This document shows positions 54,608 through 63,984 of a stretch of 64,000 bases of DNA, piece by piece (within the stretch, counting starts at the first letter, position 1; each line of letters begins with the position of its first letter). Location: contig NZ_CP050313.1 of NCBI RefSeq assembly GCF_011765625.1, positions 1,422,501 to 1,486,500 on the forward strand, read 5' to 3'. Position numbers and translations under genes: made by a program. Source of the DNA: Shewanella aestuarii. Its GTDB lineage: Bacteria; Pseudomonadota; Gammaproteobacteria; Enterobacterales; Shewanellaceae. The notes beneath the pieces were generated by a model. It worked only from the letters and a program-made list of their open reading frames with translations, did not search any database and was not told where the DNA came from.

Positions 54608-56466
54608 TATAAATCTGTCCCCATTGTTAAATGGAAACGAAATGAGCGATCGACCGTTTCGGTTTCTTTTAAGCCAAAACCTAAATCAAGTCTGATGGGG
54701 CCGATGGGTGATATCCAATGAACTCCACCACCAACAGATATTATGGGCTCAAATTGATCAGTATCAAATGCATTACCTGCATCTACGAAGGTGCCTAAGC
54801 GCCAAGTCGGGGTTAAGTAATATTGATATTCTAAGCTGCCGACAACTAAGTAGCGACCACCTATAACTTCACGAGACAATCCTCCTTCATTGTTGATGTA
54901 GTCTGTATAAGGTCCCAATTCTTGATAGCTGTAACCCCTTACTGATTGATCTCCGCCAGCAAAATAGCGCAAAGAGGGCGCAATATTTGGAATATTTTCT
55001 GCTGCAGCAAGGTTAGCCCCCATGTCTAGCCTGGCAACAAAACGATGTTTATCAAAAAATGTATCTATCCATTTAAGTTTTGCTTGTAAACGAGTCAAGC
55101 GGATTTCTGAACCTAGAAATGGGTCGGCATACTCAATGCTGTAGGTTTGCCTTATGCCTGATTTAGGATCAAGGCTATTATCACCACGCTGGGTTTTACT
55201 TACGCCAAAGCCTAACAATATAAAGCTGGGCGAATAGTTGGTATTTTCTTGATAATAGGTTTCTCTCATTGCTTCAAGGGAGTAGCCCATTAACCAGTTG
55301 CTAGCGGTACGGAACTGGCGAATAACCCCTAATTGGTATTTTTCTGACTCGAGTTGACCGGTGTTTTTAAATTTACGGTCATCGACAGAGTAGTCTTGGG
55401 TTAAGCCATATTTATCTCTTAATATACCAACCCGTAATTTGAGTTGGTCATCTAATGGATGCGAGAGTGGAATAGTATAAGTGGTTAACAGTTTAGGTCT
55501 GTCTGGCGACCACTCTGCAGTGCTTTCTTGTTTATGGCCAAAGCGATTGACTTGTGGTGTGCGCCAAGTAATACGAAGTTTGGGGTCGATACTGTTATCT
55601 GCACTGCCATTACCAATATCAATCCCCGCACCAACCTCAATTGAATGATTGGGTCTTGGACTGAGCTCGACTTTGATTGGCACGGCACCATTGTTAATGT
55701 TTTCTGTTTCAGGTAGAACCTTAATGTTACTGAAATAGCCAGTATCAAGTAAGTTTCGATTTAAAGAGCTTAATTGATTGGTGGCATAAGGTGTATTTGT
55801 TTCAAAAGGGATTAACTCTTCAACAATATTGCTATTAAGTGTATGCCCGGTGAAATTTACTTCACCGAAATGGTATCTTTTACCTGAACTAAAATGCAGA
55901 TTAATTTGTGCACTATTATTATCACGATTAATTTTTATTTCTGATCGCGTGAATTGCCCGTCAAAATAGCCGCGAGCCAGTGCTAAGGTGACGAGTTGCG
56001 ATTTAATATTTTCGTATTTACCGTGATGTAGCACATCACCAGGTTTTATCGTGAGTCCATCCAACCAACGTCTAAATGCTTCGTCTTCAAGCATGTCGCC
56101 ATCAAAGTTTATATCGATCCATTGAAGGGTAACGGGTTCTCCCGCATCGACATTGATATTAAGTTGCCAAGGGCCTTTGTCTTTTTCAATGACATTTAGC
56201 TCAATTTTTGAATGATAGTAACCAATAGATTCAAGGGCTTCAGTAGTATAATCTTCAACAGTAAATAGAAACGCACGGCGTTGTACATCATTTGCTGGAG
56301 GGGTACCTATATGCGCACGAATATTGTCTTCAACCGAGCTTTTTACCCCAGTAATTTTTATTGTCAGCCAATCATCGGCCGCGACAACCGTTTTGCAACA
56401 TAATACTGTTATCGCTATCAAAATAAAAAGATTGATTTTTAAGTAATTAGTTAACAAATTGGTCAA
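54607..56466 (-). CDS. tamA: TamA, Omp85-family outer-membrane protein
   Basis: A 619-residue Omp85 protein. A signal sequence (INLFILIAITVLCCKTVVAA) is followed by three POTRA domains (about 35-265) and a 16-stranded barrel. The barrel has the L6 loop VRGY in GGDQSVRGYSYQE and the closing strand ending SFRFHLTMGTDL. The start is a TTG at 56466 with a weak ribosome-binding site; no ATG occurs in the signal region. It forms an operon with tamB. Confidence 0.93.
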   Translation of the reverse strand: MTNLLTNYLKINLFILIAITVLCCKTVVAADDWLTIKITGVKSSVEDNIRAHIGTPPANDVQRRAFLFTVEDYTTEALESIGYYHSKIELNVIEKDKGPWQLNINVDAGEPVTLQWIDINFDGDMLEDEAFRRWLDGLTIKPGDVLHHGKYENIKSQLVTLALARGYFDGQFTRSEIKINRDNNSAQINLHFSSGKRYHFGEVNFTGHTLNSNIVEELIPFETNTPYATNQLSSLNRNLLDTGYFSNIKVLPETENINNGAVPIKVELSPRPNHSIEVGAGIDIGNGSADNSIDPKLRITWRTPQVNRFGHKQESTAEWSPDRPKLLTTYTIPLSHPLDDQLKLRVGILRDKYGLTQDYSVDDRKFKNTGQLESEKYQLGVIRQFRTASNWLMGYSLEAMRETYYQENTNYSPSFILLGFGVSKTQRGDNSLDPKSGIRQTYSIEYADPFLGSEIRLTRLQAKLKWIDTFFDKHRFVARLDMGANLAAAENIPNIAPSLRYFAGGDQSVRGYSYQELGPYTDYINNEGGLSREVIGGRYLVVGSLEYQYYLTPTWRLGTFVDAGNAFDTDQFEPIISVGGGVHWISPIGPIRLDLGFGLKETETVDRSFRFHLTMGTDL

Positions 56467-56563
56467 ACTTATGGGTTAGAAAACTTATGTATATATTGTC
56501 GCTACAAAGCGCTAAAGTCGCAAGTTAACCTCGAACAGAATCAGCATAAATGGAGCAATAATA

Positions 56564-57616
56564 ATGAAAAAAAATATATCAACTCAAATATCTAAGCATT
56601 TGCTGAGCATACCTTTGCTTTTAGGAATGAGTTTTGCGATTAATGCCAATGACACACCAAGCTATGCTATCGCGATTCATGGTGGTGCGGGTACGATTAA
56701 TGAGGCTGATTTGAGTGAAGTGCAGCAGCAAGCTTATCGGGATAAATTAAATCAAGCAATCAATGCTGGACATGTGATTTTAGCTAAGGGAGGCGATAGC
56801 CTTGATGCGGTACAGGCGGCTATTAATGTGTTAGAAAATAGCCCATTGTTCAATGCGGGTGTTGGTGCAGTCTATAACTTTGATGGTAAGCATGAATTAG
56901 ACGCCTCTATTATGGATGGTAAAACCATGGCCGCTGGTGCGATTGCTGGCGTCACGCACATTCAAAACCCGATTAACCTTGCAAGATTGGTGATGGATAA
57001 ATCACCTCATGTCATGTTATACGGCCAAGGCGCAGAAGAGTTTGCTATTGATCAAGGCCTTAATCTTGTACCCAATAATCATTTTGATACACCTCATCGT
57101 TATGATCAGTTATTAGATGCTAAAAAGAAAATTTTAGCATCTGAAGCCAAAAATTATGATTATCAAGCCTCGGTAAATCAATTAGATGCTAATTATAAAT
57201 TTGGCACAGTGGGAGCCGTAGCATTAGATAAAAATGGCAATTTAGCAGCGGGTACATCAACGGGAGGCATGACAGCTAAACGCTTTGGGCGTATTGGTGA
57301 TTCACCTGTCATTGGTGCCGGTAATTATGCTGAAAACGGTGCTTGCGCTGTATCTGCAACAGGCCATGGCGAATACTTTATACGTTATAACGTCGCGGCT
57401 GATATTTGCGCTAGGGTGAAATACCAACAACACTCTATTATTCAGGCTGCGGATGATGTGATCAATAAAAGACTACTTGATGCTGGTGGAACAGGTGGCG
57501 TTATCGCTATTGATGCGAAAGGAAATATTGCCACGCCATTTAATACTAAAGGGATGTACCGAGCGACAAAAGTGGGTGATGAAAAAACCAATATTATGAT
57601 TTGGCGTGACAAGTAG
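56564..57616 (+). CDS. Isoaspartyl peptidase/L-asparaginase, Ntn-hydrolase (IaaA type), with signal peptide
   Basis: A 350-residue self-cleaving N-terminal nucleophile enzyme that hydrolyses isoaspartyl dipeptides and asparagine. It has AIHGGAGTINEADL, GVGAVYNFDGKHELDASIMD and the autocleavage site FGTVGAV with nucleophile Thr215. TSTGGMTAKRFGRIGDSPVIG and TGHGEYFIR form the rest of the active site. The N-terminus (LLSIPLLLGMSFAINANDTP) is a signal peptide, so it acts in the periplasm, unlike cytoplasmic E. coli IaaA. AGGAATAATA lies just upstream. Confidence 0.92.
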   Translation: MKKNISTQISKHLLSIPLLLGMSFAINANDTPSYAIAIHGGAGTINEADLSEVQQQAYRDKLNQAINAGHVILAKGGDSLDAVQAAINVLENSPLFNAGVGAVYNFDGKHELDASIMDGKTMAAGAIAGVTHIQNPINLARLVMDKSPHVMLYGQGAEEFAIDQGLNLVPNNHFDTPHRYDQLLDAKKKILASEAKNYDYQASVNQLDANYKFGTVGAVALDKNGNLAAGTSTGGMTAKRFGRIGDSPVIGAGNYAENGACAVSATGHGEYFIRYNVAADICARVKYQQHSIIQAADDVINKRLLDAGGTGGVIAIDAKGNIATPFNTKGMYRATKVGDEKTNIMIWRDK

Positions 57617-57815
57617 CGATAGTCAACAAACAGGTTAATCTATTTACTCGATGTGATTAATCGTATTAATTTTACAACTAGTTAATTTATTTAGACTAAA
57701 CTGAATATAGTTCTGAACTTGCCTTAATTAAAGAAAAGCCTGCTTTCGTTATAGAACCGTAAGATTAGTTGTTTACTAAACCGAGTTGATGCATGTTAAA
57801 TTTTTTGGGGGTAAT

Positions 57816-58232
57816 ATGGATTCGATAAAAATAAAAGATTATATGGATAGACGACCTGTTTTATTAAAAGCCAATATGTCGTTAGCAGTTGCAGTTGAAC
57901 ATTTGCTAACTAGCAGTCGACCTGGAGCACCTGTTATTGGTGAAACAGGTCAGCTTGTCGGCTTTTTATCGCAACAAGATTGTTTGTCTGTGATGCTGAA
58001 AAGTAGTTATCACTGTGATTTAACCAGTACGGTAAGTGATTGTATGCGTACAGATGTGTTAAGTGTGGGCCCTGAAGACAGTATGCTGCATTTAGCGGAG
58101 CAAATGACGGGAGCTAAACCGAAAATTTATCCTGTGGTGGCTGATGGAAAAGTGATTGGCGTGATAACCCGTCAGGATGTCCTTAAAGCGATGAACACTT
58201 ATATGCAACAATGTTACCTTAAGCCTGCATAG
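57816..58232 (+). CDS. CBS-domain protein
   Basis: A 138-residue protein made of two CBS domains (about 5-60 and 72-130). CBS pairs bind adenine nucleotides or similar ligands and regulate partners; this one stands alone with no catalytic domain, and its partner is unknown. ATG 57816 is preferred because GGGGG lies 5 bases upstream; an in-frame ATG at 57786 would add ten residues. Confidence 0.88.
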   Translation: MDSIKIKDYMDRRPVLLKANMSLAVAVEHLLTSSRPGAPVIGETGQLVGFLSQQDCLSVMLKSSYHCDLTSTVSDCMRTDVLSVGPEDSMLHLAEQMTGAKPKIYPVVADGKVIGVITRQDVLKAMNTYMQQCYLKPA

Positions 58233-58349
58233 CGCTTAGCCATTTAAAAACACATATTGTTTGGTGCTACCCCATACCAATATGTTGGCTTCCTTGCTAG
58301 GATCGCACTTTCATTACTTTTTTACTGAAAGATTAGCAAGGAAACCGCG

Positions 58350-61300
58350 TTGAATACGGATCAAAGTCCACTTAAGCCTCTGTCAAAAGCCTTTTTAGAG
58401 CGTTGTGTCCAAAGCGACGCTGCATTTATTCGCCGTCGTTTGTTCCGCTTGAATAAGCAACCTCACTCAGAAGCCAAAACGCAGGCCATTATTGAGTTAG
58501 AGAAGCGTGCTATCGCCTCAGTCGAAAAGGTTAATCAACGTCTGCAATCACGTCCTATTATTCAATATGCTGAAGAACTGCCCATTTCACAAAAACGTGA
58601 TGAAATTGCCAGCGCGATTGCCAATAATCAAGTGGTAATTGTTGCGGGTGAAACCGGTTCAGGTAAAACCACTCAATTACCAAAAATATGTCTTGATTTA
58701 GGTTTAGGATCTCGTGGGATTATTGGACATACCCAACCGCGTCGATTAGCCGCTCGAAGTGTGGCAACCCGAATTGCAGATGAGTTAAATAGCCCGTTAG
58801 GTGAAGTGGTAGGCTTTAAAGTACGTTTTGCGGATGCCATCAGTGAAAATAACTACATTAAGCTAATGACCGACGGTATTTTATTGGCTGAGCTCACATC
58901 TGATAAATACTTAAATCAATATGACGCCATAATTATCGATGAAGCGCACGAGCGCAGTCTTAATATCGATTTTATCTTAGGCTATTTAAAACAAATCTTA
59001 AAAAAACGCCCAGAGCTTAAAATTATAATTACATCGGCAACCATAGATGTTGAACGTTTTTCAAAGCATTTTAATAATGCTCCTGTCATTGAAGTATCAG
59101 GGCGTACTTACCCTGTTGAAACCCGCTATCGTCCTTTAGTACAAGACAACGATGCTGATTTAGATGTCAGTGATGGTATTTTTGCCGCAGTGGATGAGTT
59201 AATCGCTGAAGGACCCGGCGATATTCTTATTTTTATGAATGGTGAACGAGAAATTCGTGATACCACAGAGATGCTTAGAAAGCAGAATTATCGAGATACC
59301 GAAGTCCTGCCGTTATATGCTCGTTTATCTTATGGTGAGCAGTCAAAAGTCTTTAAAAGTCACATTGGACGGCGAATTGTATTAGCCACTAATGTTGCTG
59401 AAACCTCATTAACCGTACCGGGTATTCGTTATGTTATTGACCCTGGCACTGCACGTATCAGCCGCTATAGTTATCGCACCAAAGTACAACGATTACCAAT
59501 AGAGCCAATTTCACAAGCCAGTGCTAATCAAAGACAAGGGCGCTGTGGTCGTGTTGGCCCAGGGATTTGTATTCGTTTATACGATGAAACCGACTTCATT
59601 CAACGTCCAGAGTTTACTGATCCTGAAATTTTACGCACTAACTTGGCATCCGTTATTTTGCAGATGCTGTCCATTGGACTAGGGGATATTGGTGGTTTTC
59701 CATTTATTCAACCGCCAGAACAAAAACATATTCGTGATGGTTTTTTACTGTTAGAAGAGTTACAAGCTGTTAAAAAACAAAAGGGCGATTTAGTGCTAAC
59801 CCCATTAGGACGTCAGTTATCACGCATTCCGCTCGATCCTCGTTTGTCTCGTATGGTGTTTGAAGCTAACCACAATGGCTGCTTACATGAGGCGTTAGTC
59901 ATCACCGCAGGTTTATCAATTCAGGACCCTCGAGAGCGCCCCATTGATAAAAAACAAGCTGCAGATGAATGCCATAATCGATTTGCTGATAAAGATTCTG
60001 ACTTCAGTAGTTGGATAAAACTGTGGGATCACCTTAAAGATCAAAAACGTGAATTGTCAGCTAGCCAATTTAGAAAACAATGCCGAGATGAGTACCTTGC
60101 CTACTTGCGCGTTCGTGAATGGCAGGATTTATATGCTCAATTAAAACAAGCCGTTCATGAGTTAAAATGGCGCTTAAATGACTCGCCAGCGGACTATGAT
60201 AATTTACATAAATCATTGCTTTCAGGGCTGTTAAGCCATATTGGCTTTAAAGATGCTAATAATGAGTATTTAGGTGCCCGAAATCGTAAGTTTTTTGTCT
60301 TCCCAGGTTCCCCATTGGCTAAAAAAGGGCCAAAGTGGATTATGGCTGCAGAGTTAACAGAAACCTCCCGCTTGTTTGCCCGTTGTTGCGCTAAAATTCA
60401 ACCAGAATGGCTTGAGGATTTAGCTGCACATTTAGTCAAAAAAAATCAAGTCGAGCCGCATTTTGAAGCCAAAGCTGGCAGTGTGATTGCATTTGAAAAT
60501 CAGGTGTTATATGGCTTAACCATAGTTAATCGACGTCGCGTACAGTACGGGCCAATTAACCCAATAGAAGCCCGTGAAATCTTTATTCGAAGCGGTTTAG
60601 CCCAAGGGGAGTTGCAAACTAAAGAAGCTTTTTTTGTTAATAACCAGCGTTTATTGAACGATATTGAAAACTTAGAACATAAATCACGTCGCCGCGATAT
60701 TTTGGTCGATGAAGATGTGCTGGTGGATTTTTACGAACCAAGAGTACCTGACGGAATTTATAACGCGCCATTATTTTTTAAATGGTGGAAAAAAACACGT
60801 CAAAAACAGCCTGATTTACTGGATTTTAATGTCGATTTATTAATGCAGCGGAGTGTTGATCACATTTCAGCATTGGATTTCCCTGAAGTATGGCATAAAG
60901 GCAATTTAGCGTTAAAAGTGAGTTATCATTTTGAACCTGCCGATATTGACGATGGCGTTTCGGTACATGTTCCAGTGGCTTTGCTAAATCAAATTGACGA
61001 TGAAGATTTTGATTGGCTCGTTGCAGGTCTGCGCGAAGAAAAAATTATTGCCTTGATCAAATCATTACCCAAAGCATTAAGGCGTAATTTTGTACCTGCA
61101 CCTGATTATGCCAAAGCTTGTGTACAGGCGATGACACCCTTCGAACTGCCGTTAATTGATAGTTTATGCAAACAACTGCTTCGCATGAGCGGTACACGTT
61201 TAAGCGCCGAGGATTTTGATTTTAGCCAACTGCCAGCTCATTTATTAATTAACTTTAAAGTAGAAGATGATAATGGCCGCTTAATAGCCCAAGGCCGGCA

Positions 61301-62234
61301 AATTGAACCATTAAAAGAACAACTACAAGGTGTGGTGGCTAAAGCAATCCGTCAAGTTGCGGATAAAGGTATCGAGCAAGAAAAATTAACCACATGGTCA
61401 TTTGGTGATTTACCTAGTCAATACCAGCAACGAAAAGGCAATTATGAAGTCAAAGCCTTTCCGGCGTTAATTGATAATAAAACGGATGTCGCTATCAAGT
61501 TATTTGATGATGAGCATGAAGCGGCAAAACAGCATAGATTAGGCCTTAGGCGTTTACTGTTAATCAATATTCCATCGCCAGTAAAACACCTACAACAATC
61601 ACTGCCCAACAAAGCCAAACTGGCCATGTATTTTAACCCTTTTGGTCAAGTGCAATTACTGATTGATGACATTATTCAAGCTGCAGTACAGCAACTATTG
61701 GATGAAAAAAATCTCGATATTCGTAATCAAGCTCAGTTTGAACAAGCTAAAGATTGGGTACGACAAGAGTTAAACTCGACCACTGAACAGCTATCGCTAA
61801 AAGTTGAAAAAATTCTCACAGTTTATCAGCGAGTTAAAAAGCGTTTGAAAGGAAAGATTAGTTTAGATATTGCCTTTGCTATGAGCGATATACAAAATCA
61901 TTTAGATAAATTGGTTTATAAAGGTTTTGTACAAGAGTGTGGGTGGAACCGTTTAACCGATGTTGCGCGTTATATCAGCGCAATTGAAAATCGATTAGAT
62001 AAATTGCCGGTGGATCCAAACCGCGATCGAATCCATATGCAAAGTATTACCAAGCTAGAAGGTTTGTTAGCTGCTCAACTTGCCAAGGTTCCAAAATTAC
62101 AACCAGTGCCTGAGGCGTTGATAGAAGCTAGATGGATGTTGGAAGAGTATCGTGTATCTTGTTTTGCTCAGGTTTTAGGTACTGCATATCCTATTTCAGA
62201 AAAACGGATTTTAAACCATATCAATCAAGTCTAG
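58350..62234 (+). CDS. hrpA: HrpA, ATP-dependent DEAH-box RNA helicase
   Basis: A 1294-residue DEAH/RHA helicase, full family length. Walker A GETGSGKTT is at 90-98 and the DEAH box in IIIDEAHERS. HTQPRRLAARSVATRIADEL (motif Ia), SATID (motif III) and QRQGRCGRVGPG (motif VI) follow. The HA2/OB-fold region and the HrpA-specific DUF3418 C-terminal half complete it. E. coli HrpA rescues stalled ribosomes on mRNA. The start is TTG 58350 with AAGGA 8 bases upstream. Confidence 0.95.
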   Translation: MNTDQSPLKPLSKAFLERCVQSDAAFIRRRLFRLNKQPHSEAKTQAIIELEKRAIASVEKVNQRLQSRPIIQYAEELPISQKRDEIASAIANNQVVIVAGETGSGKTTQLPKICLDLGLGSRGIIGHTQPRRLAARSVATRIADELNSPLGEVVGFKVRFADAISENNYIKLMTDGILLAELTSDKYLNQYDAIIIDEAHERSLNIDFILGYLKQILKKRPELKIIITSATIDVERFSKHFNNAPVIEVSGRTYPVETRYRPLVQDNDADLDVSDGIFAAVDELIAEGPGDILIFMNGEREIRDTTEMLRKQNYRDTEVLPLYARLSYGEQSKVFKSHIGRRIVLATNVAETSLTVPGIRYVIDPGTARISRYSYRTKVQRLPIEPISQASANQRQGRCGRVGPGICIRLYDETDFIQRPEFTDPEILRTNLASVILQMLSIGLGDIGGFPFIQPPEQKHIRDGFLLLEELQAVKKQKGDLVLTPLGRQLSRIPLDPRLSRMVFEANHNGCLHEALVITAGLSIQDPRERPIDKKQAADECHNRFADKDSDFSSWIKLWDHLKDQKRELSASQFRKQCRDEYLAYLRVREWQDLYAQLKQAVHELKWRLNDSPADYDNLHKSLLSGLLSHIGFKDANNEYLGARNRKFFVFPGSPLAKKGPKWIMAAELTETSRLFARCCAKIQPEWLEDLAAHLVKKNQVEPHFEAKAGSVIAFENQVLYGLTIVNRRRVQYGPINPIEAREIFIRSGLAQGELQTKEAFFVNNQRLLNDIENLEHKSRRRDILVDEDVLVDFYEPRVPDGIYNAPLFFKWWKKTRQKQPDLLDFNVDLLMQRSVDHISALDFPEVWHKGNLALKVSYHFEPADIDDGVSVHVPVALLNQIDDEDFDWLVAGLREEKIIALIKSLPKALRRNFVPAPDYAKACVQAMTPFELPLIDSLCKQLLRMSGTRLSAEDFDFSQLPAHLLINFKVEDDNGRLIAQGRQIEPLKEQLQGVVAKAIRQVADKGIEQEKLTTWSFGDLPSQYQQRKGNYEVKAFPALIDNKTDVAIKLFDDEHEAAKQHRLGLRRLLLINIPSPVKHLQQSLPNKAKLAMYFNPFGQVQLLIDDIIQAAVQQLLDEKNLDIRNQAQFEQAKDWVRQELNSTTEQLSLKVEKILTVYQRVKKRLKGKISLDIAFAMSDIQNHLDKLVYKGFVQECGWNRLTDVARYISAIENRLDKLPVDPNRDRIHMQSITKLEGLLAAQLAKVPKLQPVPEALIEARWMLEEYRVSCFAQVLGTAYPISEKRILNHINQV

Positions 62235-62295
62235 TGTTTGGGCTCGAACGTTAAGAGTAATATCTATTTTTTTACGCTATTTTAGGCTTCGATAT

Positions 62296-62331
62296 AACCT
62301 CAACTCATTTGTTATACCATTTGAGTTGAGG
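62296..62331. repeat. Inverted repeat between hrpA and the 74-codon gene
   Basis: CCTCAACTCA (62298-62307) and TGAGTTGAGG (62322-62331) form a 10-base stem with a 14-base loop. No U tract follows on either strand. It lies 15 bases beyond the minus-strand stop and 64 bases after hrpA and may block exonucleases or end both transcripts. Confidence 0.6.
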
Positions 62332-62345
62332 GTTGATGGAGGAGG

Positions 62346-62570
62346 CTAAAGGGTTAAACGTTCTGAAAATTGGCTCTGACCATAGTTTTCGATGATTTTT
62401 CCGATACTATTTTGATCGATGTGATTAAGCGCAGAAATTTCTTCCATTAATTTGTTTTGTACATCAATTGGCATATGCATATTTTCCATAAACATATGCA
62501 TCGCTATACGATCTCCTTGATCAAATAGATCCGCTAATTTACTTGCTTCATATTCTATAAGTGTATTCAT
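62346..62570 (-). CDS. Hypothetical 74-residue protein
   Basis: Not recognised. The product is acidic, predicted mostly helical and without signal or membrane segment (MNTLIEYEASKLADLFDQGD, MHMFMENMHMPIDVQNKLME). Methionines cluster around residues 24-33. Coding-like composition and convergent placement against hrpA support it as real, but the function is unknown. A weak GGGGAAA lies before the ATG on the minus strand. Confidence 0.65.
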   Translation of the reverse strand: MNTLIEYEASKLADLFDQGDRIAMHMFMENMHMPIDVQNKLMEEISALNHIDQNSIGKIIENYGQSQFSERLTL

Positions 62571-62998
62571 TTTATTTCCCCATAATGACTAAACGGGGGC
62601 TTTAATCAGTTTTTGCCAGCATCTTATAGGCAAAAAAATTAAAGTCACTCTCTATTAAATCTAGCAGAGCATGACTTTTGGGTTATAACAATTTGAGTTA
62701 AATGTTGACTGTTGAGGTGGTTTTGGTTATTAAAATTGATCTCACCTGTGTAAGTCTTTCAGTTTTTTGTTAGTAAAACACTGTTTTTTGAGTTTTGTGG
62801 GTACATTTTTGAAAGTTTTTTGTAATTTTATGGTTTTTACTGTGGAGTTTAGTCTTTATTCATTGATATACTCGCTGGCAGAAGAACATGACTGGTACTC
62901 TTCTCTGCCATTAGGAATATGTTACCGGCAACCATAGCCAACAAAATAAAACATACCTGATACCTACAAACGACCTGAAAAAAATGATTGGAGTGATT
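62571..62998. other. AT-rich non-coding stretch
   Basis: This stretch of 428 bases holds no gene I can support. T-rich tracts run from 62750 to 62850. Near its end TGGCAGAAGA (62876-62885) can pair imperfectly with TCTTCTCTGCCA (62898-62911), a hairpin about 90 bases before the small frame at 62999, which could be the leader of that unit. Confidence 0.5.
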
Positions 62999-63079
62999 AT
63001 GGAAGTTCATGAATACGAAAATGCTTACTATCAAGTAAAAGATGACGTGTTAGAGTCTTTGCCTTCTGAAGAAGAGTAA
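62999..63079 (+). CDS. Candidate 26-residue acidic small protein
   Basis: ATG 62999 follows GGAG with a 5-base spacer and encodes MEVHEYENAYYQVKDDVLES then LPSEEE and stop. Nine Glu/Asp residues make it strongly acidic; it has no membrane segment. A strong terminator lies 70 bases downstream and a possible leader hairpin upstream, giving a compact transcription unit. I do not recognise the peptide. In-frame ATG 62984 is an alternative start. Confidence 0.5.
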   Translation: MEVHEYENAYYQVKDDVLESLPSEEE

Positions 63080-63148
63080 GACAATTGAACGAGGAATAAC
63101 AGTCTTTAGCATAAGATTGAGTGCTCCAAGCGACATTGCAAGCAACCC

Positions 63149-63180
63149 ATAAAAATAGCAGCTTAGGCTGCTATTTTTAT
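63149..63180. terminator. Strong symmetrical terminator
   Basis: ATAAAAATAGCAGC (63149-63162) pairs perfectly with GCTGCTATTTTTAT (63167-63180) around TTAG. It ends the small-protein unit and, on the minus strand, the lipoprotein gene ending at 63229. Confidence 0.88.
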
Positions 63181-63228
63181 GGGATTCGATCCATGGATGA
63201 TCGGTATCCAGTTTGAAGTCATTGCGAA

Positions 63229-63666
63229 TTAACCATTTATTTTGCCTTTTTCAGGTAACACTTCGACAATAATCCACTTCTTTCCCTGTTTTTTTAGTCG
63301 CAAAGTGCGATCATCTATCCAATATTTACCGCCTTTTAAGCCTTCCATTTTTACAATTACGGTAACTTCATCAGTAAATTTACGAAAAAAATCGATATCA
63401 ATTTCATCAATACTGACTTTGACATCTGTCATTGATAAGCCTAAAACATGACGCTGTACCGATGCAGCTATATGATAATGCTCTAATATTTCTCGCATTT
63501 CAGGGGTCACGTAAGGAAGTGCTTTACTCACATCTCGGTCTGTGTAAATGGCTTTAAAAAAACTTAATGTGACACTTTCGGGTGATTGAGGTGGCTCACC
63601 TTTTTCAATAACTTTTTCACAGCCAAATAAAGCTAGCATACTTATTAACAATAAAACTCTAATCAT
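63229..63666 (-). CDS. Small lipoprotein of unknown function (NTF2/DUF4878-like)
   Basis: A 145-residue predicted lipoprotein. The signal MIRVLLLISMLALFGC gives lipidated Cys16. The mature part has a helix-then-sheet layout (SVTLSFFKAIYTDRDVSKAL, then strands ending LRLKKQGKKWIIVEVLPEKG) that resembles DUF4878/NTF2-like periplasmic domains. This assignment is tentative. ATG 63666 was chosen over 63696, which would put ten extra residues before the signal peptide. Confidence 0.7.
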   Translation of the reverse strand: MIRVLLLISMLALFGCEKVIEKGEPPQSPESVTLSFFKAIYTDRDVSKALPYVTPEMREILEHYHIAASVQRHVLGLSMTDVKVSIDEIDIDFFRKFTDEVTVIVKMEGLKGGKYWIDDRTLRLKKQGKKWIIVEVLPEKGKING

Positions 63667-63696
63667 AATTACCAATATACTGTCTAGAAAATACAC

Positions 63697-63829
63697 CTTT
63701 AGTATCCAGAATTAAATTAATGCTGGCAAGGCGGGATATAAAATTGCTATGTTGATCGATATAGAATTATTCGATTATGTCCCGATTTTTGCTAACAATC
63801 TTGTTAGTCAAACTGCTTCATCCTCAATG
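63697..63829. other. Intergenic region at the window end
   Basis: Apart from the DnaA-box pair and the final terminator, bases 63667-64000 hold only a weak 44-codon frame (63749-63883, MLIDIELFDYVPIFANNLVS) with no convincing ribosome-binding site. I do not call it as a gene. Confidence 0.4.
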
Positions 63830-63852
63830 TTATCCACAGAATCTGTGGACAA
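63830..63852. promoter_or_regulatory. Inverted pair of DnaA-box-like sites
   Basis: TTATCCACA (63830-63838) is a perfect DnaA box. TGTGGACAA (63844-63852) is the reverse complement of TTGTCCACA, one change from consensus. Together they form an 11-base inverted repeat around one base with a single mismatch. It could be a DnaA-responsive operator or chance. Confidence 0.55.
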
Positions 63853-63953
63853 GTATGTTAACGAAATAGAATATGATACATAACATTATGTTTTATATCG
63901 TTATTTATTCTTGGTTAAAAATTGCCTTCTAGGTTTTTTTCTTTTAATAATAA

Positions 63954-63984
63954 AAAAGCACTGTCAATGACAGTGCTTTTAAAT
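63954..63984. terminator. Terminator near the window end
   Basis: AAAAGCACTGTC and GACAGTGCTTTT flank AAT (63966-63968), with A and T runs on either side. It probably ends a gene that lies beyond the window or the region upstream. Confidence 0.8.

Noticed and set aside
63749-63883. 44-codon frame beginning MLIDIELF
   Set aside because: No ribosome-binding site at proper distance, overlaps the DnaA-box palindrome, and no recognisable sequence.
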